This document shows positions 1 to 7,002 of a DNA stretch of 10,495 nt, piece by piece. Under the pieces are notes generated by a model. It ran no database searches. It saw nothing but the letters and a program-made list of their open reading frames with translations, and was not told the origin of the DNA. Where the stretch lies: positions 1-10,495 of the forward strand of contig CALHZX010000072.1 of NCBI GenBank assembly GCA_938040725.1, read 5' to 3'. Position 1 is the first letter of the stretch. The number at the start of each line of letters is the position of its first letter. The DNA is from an uncultured Actinomyces sp. GTDB lineage: Bacteria > Actinomycetota > Actinomycetes > Actinomycetales > Actinomycetaceae. Position numbers and translations under genes: made by a program.

Positions 1-176
1 CCCTCGCCGCTGCCACGTACAGCGCGGAGATCGCCAACAACAAGCAGCCCGTTCCCCAGCTGCCCCTCACGGGTGCCAACGGCCAGCTGCTCATGACCAT
101 CGGCGGCATCTCTCTGGGACTCATCGCCGTGGGATCCACCATGGTGATCCGCTCGCGCAAGCGCAGCGAAGCCTGA
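1..176 (+). CDS. C-terminal end of an LPLTG-anchored pilin-like surface protein (5' partial)
   Basis: Only the last 57 codons are inside the window, read from base 3 and ending at TGA 174-176; the start lies upstream. The fragment holds a complete sorting signal: an LPLTG pentapeptide (bases 60-74), then a hydrophobic stretch (roughly TIGGISLGLIAVGSTMVI) and a basic tail (RSRKRS). The preceding AEIANNKQPVPQ is what one expects at the final strand of a Cna-B/SpaA-type domain; an Asn there often forms the intramolecular isopeptide bond in such pilins. By family knowledge, a sortase cleaves between Thr and Gly and links the protein to a pilus lysine or to cell wall lipid II. With a class C sortase two genes downstream, the best guess is the shaft (major) pilin of the same locus. 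Without the N-terminal part and the pilin motif this remains an inference; it could also be another wall-anchored protein. Confidence 0.85.
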   Translation, partial: LAAATYSAEIANNKQPVPQLPLTGANGQLLMTIGGISLGLIAVGSTMVIRSRKRSEA

Positions 177-180
177 TGCT

Positions 181-216
181 CCGGTTCTTCAGCGGTTCCT
201 TCCGCTGAAGAACCGG
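181..216 (+). terminator. Strong intercistronic hairpin after the pilin gene
   Basis: Bases 181-195 and 202-216 form a perfect 15-bp inverted repeat with a 6-nt loop (TTCCTT), starting 4 nt after the pilin stop codon. No T-run follows; the next bases are GC-rich. It may be an intrinsic terminator of the actinobacterial type without a U-tract. It may equally be a partial terminator or RNA-stabilising stem that makes pilin mRNA more abundant than the downstream adhesin mRNA. The sequence alone cannot separate these. Confidence 0.65.
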
Positions 217-224
217 GCCCCGCG

Positions 225-270
225 CGGGTCGGCGCGGCCGCGAGAATGGCTCTCGGGTCGTGCCGACCCG
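225..270 (+). repeat. Second inverted repeat in the pilin-adhesin gap
   Basis: Bases 225-233 (CGGGTCGGC) are exactly complementary to 262-270 (GCCGACCCG). A smaller stem, 241-245 (CGAGA) with 251-255 (TCTCG), nests inside, giving a two-tier stem-loop 9 nt after the first hairpin. It sits just upstream of the promoter-like region of the adhesin gene. It could reinforce termination or act as a protein-binding dyad; I see no direct evidence for either. Confidence 0.4.
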
Positions 271-290
271 TGGCACGTCCCAGTCAATAC

Positions 291-320
291 TTGTGCGAAA
301 ACGATTTACGTCGAACTAAT
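291..320 (+). promoter_or_regulatory. Possible promoter for the adhesin gene
   Basis: TTGTGC (291-296) and ACTAAT (315-320) are separated by 18 nt and loosely match -35 and -10 hexamers. The segment from about 281 to 325 is clearly more AT-rich than its surroundings. A promoter here would make sense after the two hairpins and 14 nt before the adhesin GTG, but the match is weak and the transcript may simply read through from the pilin gene. Confidence 0.3.
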
Positions 321-333
321 CATTGGAGTTGAA

Positions 334-3216
334 GTGACCCAGCACGCCCGAACACAGCGCCGCGCCACGCGGTTCTCACGCTTCGCGGTCGCGTTCGCGG
401 TCTGCGCGGCTGTCACCGCCGCGCCGATCCTGCCCAACGCGGCCCAGCCTGCCCAGGCTGCGGCCGAGGGAGTTCCCAGCGGGTCTCTGCCCGCGACCTT
501 CGCCACGGGAGGCATGGGACGCTTCAAGGACTCCATCCAGTGGCTCCAGTGGGCCGACTACGACAAGGACTTCAAGGGCAAAGACAAGCCCAACGTCCCC
601 GTCCTCGGCGTGGGCGAGGGACCGAAGGAGTTCATCAACCACCGCGACCTGGGCGACGCGGGCTCCCTGGTGACCACCTGCACCCTGTCCAACCTCACCC
701 ACGACACCCCCGCGCCCGGCACGCCCAAGCAGCAGACCGAGGGCCCCCTTGTTGCCACCATCCCGGGCGCCTGGGCGGGCGACGCCCTGGACAACCTCTA
801 CAACGTCGGCGGACCCGGCTCGTGGAATGACGGCTCCGAGGTGTGGCACTCCGGACTCACCTATCCCCAGGACTACGTCAACAAGAACCAGATGGTGATC
901 GGCCTGGCCAACGGCTACGCCTACAACGGGGCCAACGCCTGGGACGGCAAGCCCTGGGCCCAGAGCACCGACCACCGACCCACCGGCTACAACGCCCGGG
1001 TGAGCGTCGACTACAGCTGCAAGGCCGAGATCTACGGTAGCGACGGCACGATCACCAACGTTCCGATCCAGGGCCTCGTCTTCGCCGACGCCGAAGCCTC
1101 CTCCAGGCGCTTCGGCATCAAGAGCTGGGCCACCAGTGAGCGCCAGGACGAGTGGGTCCAGGCCACCGTGAAGAAGACCGACGGCAACAGGCCCCCGCGC
1201 TGGAGGGTCCTGGACACCATGCGCTCGCAGAAGTGCATCAGCAAGAACACCGGCAAGCAGGTCACCACCGACGGCATCGTCTCCGACGGTGGGCGTACCC
1301 TGCGCCTCATGCCCTCCGACGAGGAATGCGTCTACCAGTCGGGCGGCGGTTATTCTAAGCCCAACGGCTACGGAGGCCCCGACGCCGTCATGTTCATGGA
1401 GGGCGCCACCTCCGCCACCGTCACCATGCAGGGCGCGGGCTACTCCGCCGTCGCGCTCGGCCTCGTGGTCGCCACCGACTACGGCGACGCCCCCGACTCC
1501 TACGGCATCGCCTCCTCCGTCTTCCAGCCCACCTGGGAGGGCGGCGAGGTTCGCTCGACCACCGACCTCTTCCGGGTCTCTCCCCAGGCCAGAATGAACA
1601 TGGACAGGGTGTCCCCCCGCCTCGGCGCCTACATCGATGCCGAGCCCAACCAGCCCTTCAGCGACGACGCCAAGGGCGACGATACAGACGATGCGACGAA
1701 CGACGAGGACTCCGTGACCCTACCCGCCGACGGTATCCGCACCGAGCCCGGCGCCACCTACAACCTGTCCCCCACGTGCGCGGGCGCGGGCAAGGTGGCC
1801 GGCTGGATCGACTGGAACCACAACGGCACCTTTGATGCCGGTGAGAAGTCCAACGAGGCCCCCTGTGCCTCCGGCAAGGCGCAACTGTCGTGGACGGTCC
1901 CCGCAGACGTCGTGCGTTCCGTCGACGGCGAGGACGGAGTCGGCAGCGCCACCTACATGCGCCTACGCATCACCGCCGACAAGAACGGCAACGGCCAAAA
2001 GCCCGTCGGCGGCACCGCCACCGGCGAGGTTGAGGACTACCGCGTCGCAGTGCGCGTTCCCACCCTGCAGCTGGTTAAGAACGTCGACAACAAGTACGCC
2101 ACCGCCGAGGTCGCGGGCCTGGGCGCCGACCAGTGGACACTCACCGGCGGCGCGGGCGCCTACACCGTGACGGGCAACGGCACTACGGGAGGCCCCACCG
2201 TCGTGCGCACCGGCAACAACGACCTCTCCGAGACCACCGCCAACCCCGCCGGCGCGGGATACGAGATGGGCCAGTGGAGCTGCGAGCAGGCCCCCGGAAC
2301 CGTGGGCGAAAACTACTCCTCGTCCCTCAGTGGCGCCACGACGGACGGACGGGCGCAGCTCCAGGTGCGCGGCACCGACCGCGTCCTGTGCACGATCACG
2401 AACACCGCGAAGCCAGGCTCCCTGACCTGGAATAAGGTCGACTCCGACGGAATCACACCCCTGGCGGGTACCACCTGGACCCTGACCGGGCCGAGTGTGC
2501 CCCGCAACGCCACGGTCGAGGACTGCACCGCCGGCCCGTGCCCCGCCCAGCCCTACAAGGACCAGGATCCGGCCCCCGGATCCTTCGCGATCAAGGACCT
2601 CAAGTGGGGGACCTACACCGTGCGTGAGACCAGCGCCCCCGTCGGCTACCAGGTGAACCTGCAGGCATACACCTTCCCGCAGATCGCCCCCGTTTCCCTC
2701 GAGGCAACCCTGAATGCCGCCGTCGTCAACGAACGCAAGACCGGATCACTCACCTGGAAGAAGGTCGACGCGTCGAACACGGCTACCGCGCTGGAAGGCT
2801 CGGAGTGGACCATCAGCGGTGGAACCCTGCCGGGCGCCGTCACCATCACGGACTGCAAGGCCGCCTCGGCTGCCCAGTGCCCCAAGCCGGCGGGCGCGAC
2901 CTACTACGACTCCGACCCGGCCGCGGGTTCCTTCGCGGTGACGGGCCTGCCCTGGAGTGACACTGCGTATACTCTGACGGAGAAGAAGGCCCCGGCCGGC
3001 TACCGCCTCGACGCGACGCCGCGACCCTTCACCATCACTAAGGACGCGCTCGACTACGCCTTCGCGCCCATCACCAACGACAAGCAGGGTGTTCCCGCCA
3101 TCCCGCTTACCGGTGGATTTGGCGCTGACGCCTACGTGATCGGTGGAATCGTCGCCGGACTGGGCGCAGCCGGTGCAGGCGAGCTCATCCGTCGCCGCAA
3201 GAACCGCAAGGCATGA
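334..3216 (+). CDS. CshA-like, GEVED-domain fibrillar adhesin with IPLTG sorting signal (likely pilus tip or minor subunit)
   Basis: This 960-residue secreted adhesin starts at GTG 334, with a GGAG ribosome binding site at 325-328 and a signal peptide directly after. Domains in order: signal peptide, residues 1 to about 42 (Arg-rich start, Ala/Val core, PAQA cleavage site); a large N-terminal region, about 47-379, resembling the CshA non-repetitive, ligand-binding domain (IQWLQWADYD near 69-77); TDYGDAPDSYG at 381-391; a GEVED domain with the Asp/Asn-rich WIDWNHNGTFDAGE loop (491-504, plausibly calcium-binding) and GEVEDY at 564-569; a prealbumin-like SpaA domain (about 576-690, ending CTITNT); two Cna-B/SpaA domains (about 694-799 and 803-915). 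The last two show Lys in W(N/K)KVD, Glu765 or Glu883 in E-box-like strands, and Asn799 or Asn915 in the closing strand, the usual isopeptide set. IPLTG (923-927), a hydrophobic stretch and RRRKNRK complete the sorting signal. The neighbouring class C sortase suggests incorporation into pili; host-ligand binding is inferred. Confidence 0.9.
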   Translation: MTQHARTQRRATRFSRFAVAFAVCAAVTAAPILPNAAQPAQAAAEGVPSGSLPATFATGGMGRFKDSIQWLQWADYDKDFKGKDKPNVPVLGVGEGPKEFINHRDLGDAGSLVTTCTLSNLTHDTPAPGTPKQQTEGPLVATIPGAWAGDALDNLYNVGGPGSWNDGSEVWHSGLTYPQDYVNKNQMVIGLANGYAYNGANAWDGKPWAQSTDHRPTGYNARVSVDYSCKAEIYGSDGTITNVPIQGLVFADAEASSRRFGIKSWATSERQDEWVQATVKKTDGNRPPRWRVLDTMRSQKCISKNTGKQVTTDGIVSDGGRTLRLMPSDEECVYQSGGGYSKPNGYGGPDAVMFMEGATSATVTMQGAGYSAVALGLVVATDYGDAPDSYGIASSVFQPTWEGGEVRSTTDLFRVSPQARMNMDRVSPRLGAYIDAEPNQPFSDDAKGDDTDDATNDEDSVTLPADGIRTEPGATYNLSPTCAGAGKVAGWIDWNHNGTFDAGEKSNEAPCASGKAQLSWTVPADVVRSVDGEDGVGSATYMRLRITADKNGNGQKPVGGTATGEVEDYRVAVRVPTLQLVKNVDNKYATAEVAGLGADQWTLTGGAGAYTVTGNGTTGGPTVVRTGNNDLSETTANPAGAGYEMGQWSCEQAPGTVGENYSSSLSGATTDGRAQLQVRGTDRVLCTITNTAKPGSLTWNKVDSDGITPLAGTTWTLTGPSVPRNATVEDCTAGPCPAQPYKDQDPAPGSFAIKDLKWGTYTVRETSAPVGYQVNLQAYTFPQIAPVSLEATLNAAVVNERKTGSLTWKKVDASNTATALEGSEWTISGGTLPGAVTITDCKAASAAQCPKPAGATYYDSDPAAGSFAVTGLPWSDTAYTLTEKKAPAGYRLDATPRPFTITKDALDYAFAPITNDKQGVPAIPLTGGFGADAYVIGGIVAGLGAAGAGELIRRRKNRKA

Positions 3217-3221
3217 CGCGA

Positions 3222-3250
3222 CTGGGGGACCCGCGCGCCGGGTCCCCCAG
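3222..3250 (+). terminator. Perfect 12-bp hairpin between adhesin and sortase genes
   Basis: CTGGGGGACCCG (3222-3233) pairs perfectly with CGGGTCCCCCAG (3239-3250) across a 5-nt loop. It begins 5 nt after the adhesin stop and ends 12 nt before the sortase ATG. No T-tract follows. Because the sortase gene has no visible promoter of its own, this is more likely an attenuating or mRNA-stabilising stem than a full terminator. It would keep the sortase less abundant than its substrates. Confidence 0.6.
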
Positions 3251-3262
3251 CGCTCCCGCGCT

Positions 3263-4231
3263 ATGACTCCCACTCCTGACAACGCACAGGCGGCGCCGAG
3301 CGCCGCCGCGACATCCCCGACGAGCAGCGGGGGCGCGCGGCGGTGGCGTTTCTCCGCGATCAGCCTGATCCCCTCCCTGCTAGCCCTCGCGGGGTTGCTG
3401 TTGTTCCTCTACCCGTCGATCTCCGCCTGGATCGTCCAGTACAACCAATCCCAGATCATCGCCCAATACGAGGACTCGGTGAAACGGGCGGATCCCTCCG
3501 CCCAGGAACAGCTGACACTCGCCCGCCGCTACAACGAAGCGCTCAGCTCAGGCGCCGTCCTGAAAGCCAACGCGAACGTTCCCACCGGCGACGGCACCTC
3601 CGCGGACACCAGCCTCGACTACAACTCGATCCTCCTCGCCGACGACACTGGGCTCTTGGGTAGGCTGAAGGTACCCGCCGCCGACATCGACCTTCCGATC
3701 TACCACGGGACCGCCGACGACACGCTCCTGCGCGGCCTCGGACACCTCGAGGGAACGTCGCTTCCAGTCGGAGGGCAGGGGCAGCGCACCGTCGTCACCG
3801 GGCACCGCGGGCTCGCCGAGGCGCGCATGTTCACCGACCTCGACAAGGTCCAGGTCGGCGACACCTTCACCTTCGAAGTCTTTGGTGAGGTCCTCACGTA
3901 CAGGGTCTTCGACAAGAAGGTCGTAAAGCCGGAGGAGACGGAGGCCCTGCGCTCCGAGCCTGGCCGCGACCTCGCCACGCTCGTGACCTGTACGCCCCTG
4001 GGTATCAACACCCACCGCATCCTCGTCACCGGCGAGCGCGTCTACCCGACCCCCCAGCGCGACATCGACGCGGCGGGCGCCGCCCCCGACATTCCGGGCT
4101 TTCCCTGGTGGGCGGTCGGCCTGCTGGCGGGCGTCTCACTGATCGGTCTATACATCTGGCGCTCGGGATACCCGCCGCGCCCAAAGAAACGCCCAAACAC
4201 TGAACAAGTGAGAGAAAACTCCGCCGATTAG
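3263..4231 (+). CDS. srtC: Class C (pilin-polymerising) sortase
   Basis: The 322-residue product is a membrane-anchored transpeptidase that cleaves LPXTG-type signals and joins pilin subunits on the outer face of the membrane. A Ser/Thr/Ala-rich N-terminus leads into a transmembrane helix (about residues 30-55), then the sortase domain, then a second transmembrane helix near the C-terminus (PWWAVGLLAGVSLIGLYIW), as usual in class C. Family motifs include LPIYHGT, GHLEGTSLPVGG, TGHRGL with catalytic His181, TLVTCTPLG with Cys243, and INTHRILVTGER with Arg252. ATG 3263 was chosen because a longer in-frame reading from GTG 3143 would overlap the adhesin gene and run through the hairpin; no Shine-Dalgarno sequence precedes this ATG, so the start is less certain than the family. 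The Asp-Pro-aromatic lid motif common in class C enzymes is not evident between the N-terminal helix and LDYNSILL. The substrates are presumably the two sorting-signal proteins encoded upstream. Confidence 0.93.
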   Translation: MTPTPDNAQAAPSAAATSPTSSGGARRWRFSAISLIPSLLALAGLLLFLYPSISAWIVQYNQSQIIAQYEDSVKRADPSAQEQLTLARRYNEALSSGAVLKANANVPTGDGTSADTSLDYNSILLADDTGLLGRLKVPAADIDLPIYHGTADDTLLRGLGHLEGTSLPVGGQGQRTVVTGHRGLAEARMFTDLDKVQVGDTFTFEVFGEVLTYRVFDKKVVKPEETEALRSEPGRDLATLVTCTPLGINTHRILVTGERVYPTPQRDIDAAGAAPDIPGFPWWAVGLLAGVSLIGLYIWRSGYPPRPKKRPNTEQVRENSAD

Positions 4232-4461
4232 ATCCCGTGCTCGCGCTCGCTCCCCAGTGCCGGGTTGGCGCGGCATTAGCACTATCGCGCCCGTCGTGGC
4301 ACAATCAGGTGAACGCGGCGTCGGTATCGCCACGACACTCATGGTCGAAGCCGACGCCTCGATAAAGACGGGGAAGAAGGGCGTAATGACACGACGAGCG
4401 ACGGCTGTGCCCAACACCGATCGCGTCCGATGCATGCTATCCCCAGGCGAAAGGCACCGCA
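4232..4461 (+). promoter_or_regulatory. Intergenic region between the pilus locus and the VWA operon
   Basis: This 230-nt gap separates two functional units and probably carries the promoter of the VWA operon. The best hexamer pair I find is TTAGCA (4276-4281) and CACAAT (4300-4305) with an 18-nt spacer, a mediocre match. GGCGCG (4267-4272) can pair with CGCGCC (4286-4291) around a 13-nt loop, overlapping the proposed -35; it may be a weak terminator for the sortase transcript. The second half holds the small ORF described separately. No tRNA, repeat or recognisable MoxR/DUF58 remnant is visible. Confidence 0.4.
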
Positions 4462-4472
4462 ATGTCCGGTAA
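4386..4472 (+). other. Possible 28-codon leader ORF overlapping the start of the VWA operon
   Basis: ATG 4386 is preceded by a purine-rich ribosome binding site (GAAGAAGGG, 4373-4381) and opens a 28-codon frame ending at TAA 4470-4472. It overlaps the first 11 nt of the next gene. The peptide (MTRRATAVPNTDRVRCMLSP and 8 more residues) is basic and matches nothing I recognise. A translated leader whose termination overlaps the next start could couple translation; the frame may also be chance, since its codon use is less GC3-biased than that of the real genes. Confidence 0.2.
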
Positions 4473-4950
4473 CCTCAGTGAGAGTCTCACGGACCCCGTC
4501 ATCTACCCACACTGGATGTGGGTCCTCGGCCTGGCGATCATGGTCGCCGTGCTCGGGTGGATCCTGTACAGCGTGTGGCGCTGGTGGACCTCGCGTATCG
4601 GCGAGGTCATGGAACTGCAGACGATCACGGACGCGCGCCGCAAGAAGTACCTGACTTTCATCGACCAGATCGCGGACCGCTACGCCGACGGCGATCTGGA
4701 TGCGCGCGGCGTGCACCTCGCGCTCGCAGGCCTCATGCGTGCGCTCGGCACGGAGCGTACGGGGCGTGACCTCGAGGTGGCGACCGTGTCCGAGGTGCGC
4801 GAGCTCGTCCCCGTGTGGCCGGGCCTGGCCGACATCCTTCAGGCGTGTGAAATTCCCAGTTTCACGGGTGACACCATCCCGGATGGTCAGCCCTCGCACG
4901 AGGCCGTCACCCGCGTCCTGACCATGGCTGTGGAGGCGGTGAACGTATGA
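4462..4950 (+). CDS. Single-pass membrane protein with cytoplasmic helical domain, first gene of VWA operon
   Basis: The 162-residue product starts at ATG 4462, with a GAAAGG ribosome binding site at 4449-4454. A short acidic N-terminus precedes one transmembrane helix (about residues 18-40, rich in Trp). A roughly 120-residue, mostly helical domain follows, entered through a basic segment (ARRKKYLTFIDQIADRY). By the positive-inside rule the domain faces the cytoplasm. Its layout and place in the operon recall the small DUF4381-like proteins found between DUF58 and VWA genes in MoxR-associated loci, but I cannot confirm the family by eye. Its ATG-TGA overlap with the next gene (ATGA, 4947-4950) indicates translational coupling. 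A plausible role is to link a cytoplasmic partner, such as an AAA+ ATPase encoded elsewhere, to the extracellular VWA proteins; that is inference. No catalytic motif is visible. Confidence 0.85.
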   Translation: MSGNLSESLTDPVIYPHWMWVLGLAIMVAVLGWILYSVWRWWTSRIGEVMELQTITDARRKKYLTFIDQIADRYADGDLDARGVHLALAGLMRALGTERTGRDLEVATVSEVRELVPVWPGLADILQACEIPSFTGDTIPDGQPSHEAVTRVLTMAVEAVNV

Positions 4951-5966
4951 GGTTCTGGTGGCTTATTCTCGTCGTCCTGCTGGTCGTCGTCGCGGCGACC
5001 GTCATCGGGTGGCTGCTCGCGCGCAGGGCCGGTGAGCGTTCGGGAAAGAAAGGCTGGGTGGCCAACACCGGCTTCCTGCGTGGCCTGCCCAAGTATCAGG
5101 CGCTCGTGCGCCGCACGCGCGCATCCCTGTCGATGGCAGTCGTCTGCTTTATCATCGCGGTCATCGCGGTGGCGGTGTCCGCGGGTGCGCCCGTCGACCG
5201 CTACACCAAGTACGATAAGTCGTCGAGCCGCGACATCGTCCTGTGCCTGGACGCATCCGGATCGATGCTCCCCTACGACTCAGAGATCGGTGACGCGTTC
5301 CAGCAGATCATTTCTCACTTCGAGGGTGAGCGAATCTCGCTGCAGTTGTGGAATGCCTACTCAATGACGATGTTCCCGCTCACCGACGACTACGAGATGG
5401 CCGACGACGTCCTTACCGAGATGGCCAAAACGATCGACCGCGGATTCAGTCAAATCGGGCAGAACATTTACGCCACCAAGGAGCTCCAGGCCTACCTTCA
5501 GCCGACGCTGGCCAACGATGATGAGCATCGCGCCTCGCTGGTTGGTGACGGCCTCGCCTCCTGCGTACTTGGTTTCGACCACACCGATAAGCAACGTTCG
5601 CGTACGATCCTGCTCGCGACCGACAACGAAGTGCTGGGTGAGGGTATCTATAACCTGTCCGAAGCCATGGAATTCGCGAAGAGCCAGGGAGTGACCGTCT
5701 CTGTCCTGTATCCGGGTTCCTCGTATGCGCTGTCAGACGAGGGCGTGGAGCTACGCGACCAGGCTAAGTCGACTGGCGGTGAGTTCTACGACGCCTCGTC
5801 CCCCTCTGCCGTCGATGACGTTGTTCGTCAGATCGAATCCGAGCAGAAGCAAGAACTCGATTCCGCGGGCAAACTCATGGAGACCGACCGCCCGGGCGCC
5901 GCCCTCGGCTGGACTATCGTCGGCGTCTTGTCCCTGCTTGGAATGCTCGCTTTCGGAAGGCTGTGA
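4947..5966 (+). CDS. BatA-like membrane protein with von Willebrand factor A domain
   Basis: The 339-residue product has two N-terminal transmembrane helices (about 3-25 and 61-79) joined by a strongly basic loop, a VWA domain (about 96-310) and a C-terminal helix (about 317-337). The basic loop places the VWA domain outside the cell. The metal-ion-dependent adhesion site (MIDAS) is largely intact: DASGS at 102-106, Ser197 where Thr is usual, and Asp226 in LLATDNE. VWA domains bind a divalent cation and mediate protein-protein contacts; this helix-helix-VWA-helix layout is that of BatA-type proteins in MoxR-linked loci, whose exact function is poorly defined. The start overlaps the preceding stop by ATGA, and the next gene begins 1 nt after this stop, so stoichiometric expression is likely. 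With a second VWA protein adjacent, a heteromeric surface complex is a reasonable guess. Confidence 0.92.
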   Translation: MRFWWLILVVLLVVVAATVIGWLLARRAGERSGKKGWVANTGFLRGLPKYQALVRRTRASLSMAVVCFIIAVIAVAVSAGAPVDRYTKYDKSSSRDIVLCLDASGSMLPYDSEIGDAFQQIISHFEGERISLQLWNAYSMTMFPLTDDYEMADDVLTEMAKTIDRGFSQIGQNIYATKELQAYLQPTLANDDEHRASLVGDGLASCVLGFDHTDKQRSRTILLATDNEVLGEGIYNLSEAMEFAKSQGVTVSVLYPGSSYALSDEGVELRDQAKSTGGEFYDASSPSAVDDVVRQIESEQKQELDSAGKLMETDRPGAALGWTIVGVLSLLGMLAFGRL

Positions 5967-5967
5967 C

Positions 5968-7002
5968 ATGATTTTCCGCCCCGTTGTTCACCCGGTGCTG
6001 CTTGTTCTCATCTTGGCGATTGGTGCGACTTTCGTGTTCCTGTCCGCCAAGCGTGCGGCACGTAAGCGCGTCATGGACGTCATCCGCCGTTCGCTGATCG
6101 TCCTGATCGTCATCGTTATGGGTGCCGGTCCGTCGATTCCCGGCGAGGCTGTCGAAGTTTCATCGGCTCTCGAGGTCTACCTCGTCATCGACCGTACCGG
6201 TTCGATGGCCGCTGAGGACTGGGACGGCTCAAAGCCGCGCATTGACGGCGTGCGCAATGACGTCGCTATCCTCATGAACTCCATGGGGGGCTCTCGTTTC
6301 TCGATCCTCACGTGGGACTCCTCGGTGCACACGGACATGCCGCTGACGACTGACTCGTCGGCCGTTGCCTCGTACATGGAGAGTTTTAACCGAGAACTGT
6401 CCTCATCCTCCCAGGGGTCATCGCTGAATCGACCCGCGGCGGAACTGGCTGGTCTTCTCGCCAAGAACAAGGAACGCCATCCCCAGAATCTGCGCGCGGT
6501 TTTCATCTTCTCCGATGGCGAGACCTCGAATCAGGATCACTGGGCGTCCGCGCCGAGCGGTTCCGAGGAAGACTGGGACCGCGTAAAGGAGTACGTCGAC
6601 GGCGGTCTCGTCATCGGATACGGCACTGAAACGGGCGGTCGGATGAAGGCGCTGCGCCTAGGCAACAGCGAATCGCAGAGCGCGGGCGACGACGGCTACA
6701 TCCACGACCTGTCCAAGCCCGGTAATCCGATTGCAATCTCAAAAATCGACGAGGGGGCCCTGCAGTCGGTAGCCTCACGCATCGGTGTCGACTACGTGCA
6801 CTCGCCCGACAAGTCCGCGATCGAATCCCACGCCCGCGCCATCATGGATGGTGCGACCGAGATCTCCGAACACCGCAACATGAAAGAAACGTACCGCTAC
6901 ATCATCTGGCCGTTCGCGCTCCTGCTCGGGGCACTCCTCGCGTGGGAGGGTGCCACCCTGGCGTTGCGCGCTCAACAGCTGAGGAATTCCCATGCCCTCT
7001 AA
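5968..7002 (+). CDS. Second VWA-domain membrane protein (BatB-like position)
   Basis: The 344-residue product starts at ATG 5968, 1 nt after the previous stop, with a GGAAGG ribosome binding site at 5955-5960. A frame open further upstream was rejected because it overlaps the preceding gene by over 240 nt and the true N-terminal helix begins here. Two helices (about 10-26 and 41-57) flank a basic loop (KRAARKR and IRRS), then a VWA domain (about 67-300) predicted to be extracellular, then a helix at about 311-333. Its MIDAS reads DRTGS (75-79), with Thr replacing the first Ser, Ser151/152 near the usual Thr position and Asp183 in FSDGE. The segment AEDWDGSKPRIDGVRND just after the MIDAS is typical, as I recall, of actinobacterial VWA proteins of this kind. 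It differs clearly from its upstream neighbour, so this is a pair of divergent paralogues rather than a recent duplication. Confidence 0.92.
   Translation: MIFRPVVHPVLLVLILAIGATFVFLSAKRAARKRVMDVIRRSLIVLIVIVMGAGPSIPGEAVEVSSALEVYLVIDRTGSMAAEDWDGSKPRIDGVRNDVAILMNSMGGSRFSILTWDSSVHTDMPLTTDSSAVASYMESFNRELSSSSQGSSLNRPAAELAGLLAKNKERHPQNLRAVFIFSDGETSNQDHWASAPSGSEEDWDRVKEYVDGGLVIGYGTETGGRMKALRLGNSESQSAGDDGYIHDLSKPGNPIAISKIDEGALQSVASRIGVDYVHSPDKSAIESHARAIMDGATEISEHRNMKETYRYIIWPFALLLGALLAWEGATLALRAQQLRNSHAL

Noticed and set aside
2746..3282. A 178-codon minus-strand open frame over the end of the adhesin gene
   Set aside because: Overlaps the SpaA domain and sorting signal of a well-supported gene, and has no family resemblance or ribosome binding site that I can see.
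3548..4015. A 155-codon minus-strand open frame inside the sortase gene
   Set aside because: Antisense to the catalytic core of the sortase; repetitive Val/Gly/Glu composition typical of a shadow frame.
4267..4291. GGCGCG/CGCGCC stem as the sortase terminator
   Set aside because: A 6-bp stem with a 13-nt loop and no T-tract is not enough for a terminator call; kept only as a note in the intergenic entry.
5725..5967. Upstream extension of the second VWA gene
   Set aside because: The extension overlaps the first VWA gene by more than 240 nt and looks like a shadow translation; ATG 5968 has a good ribosome binding site and begins with the expected membrane helix.
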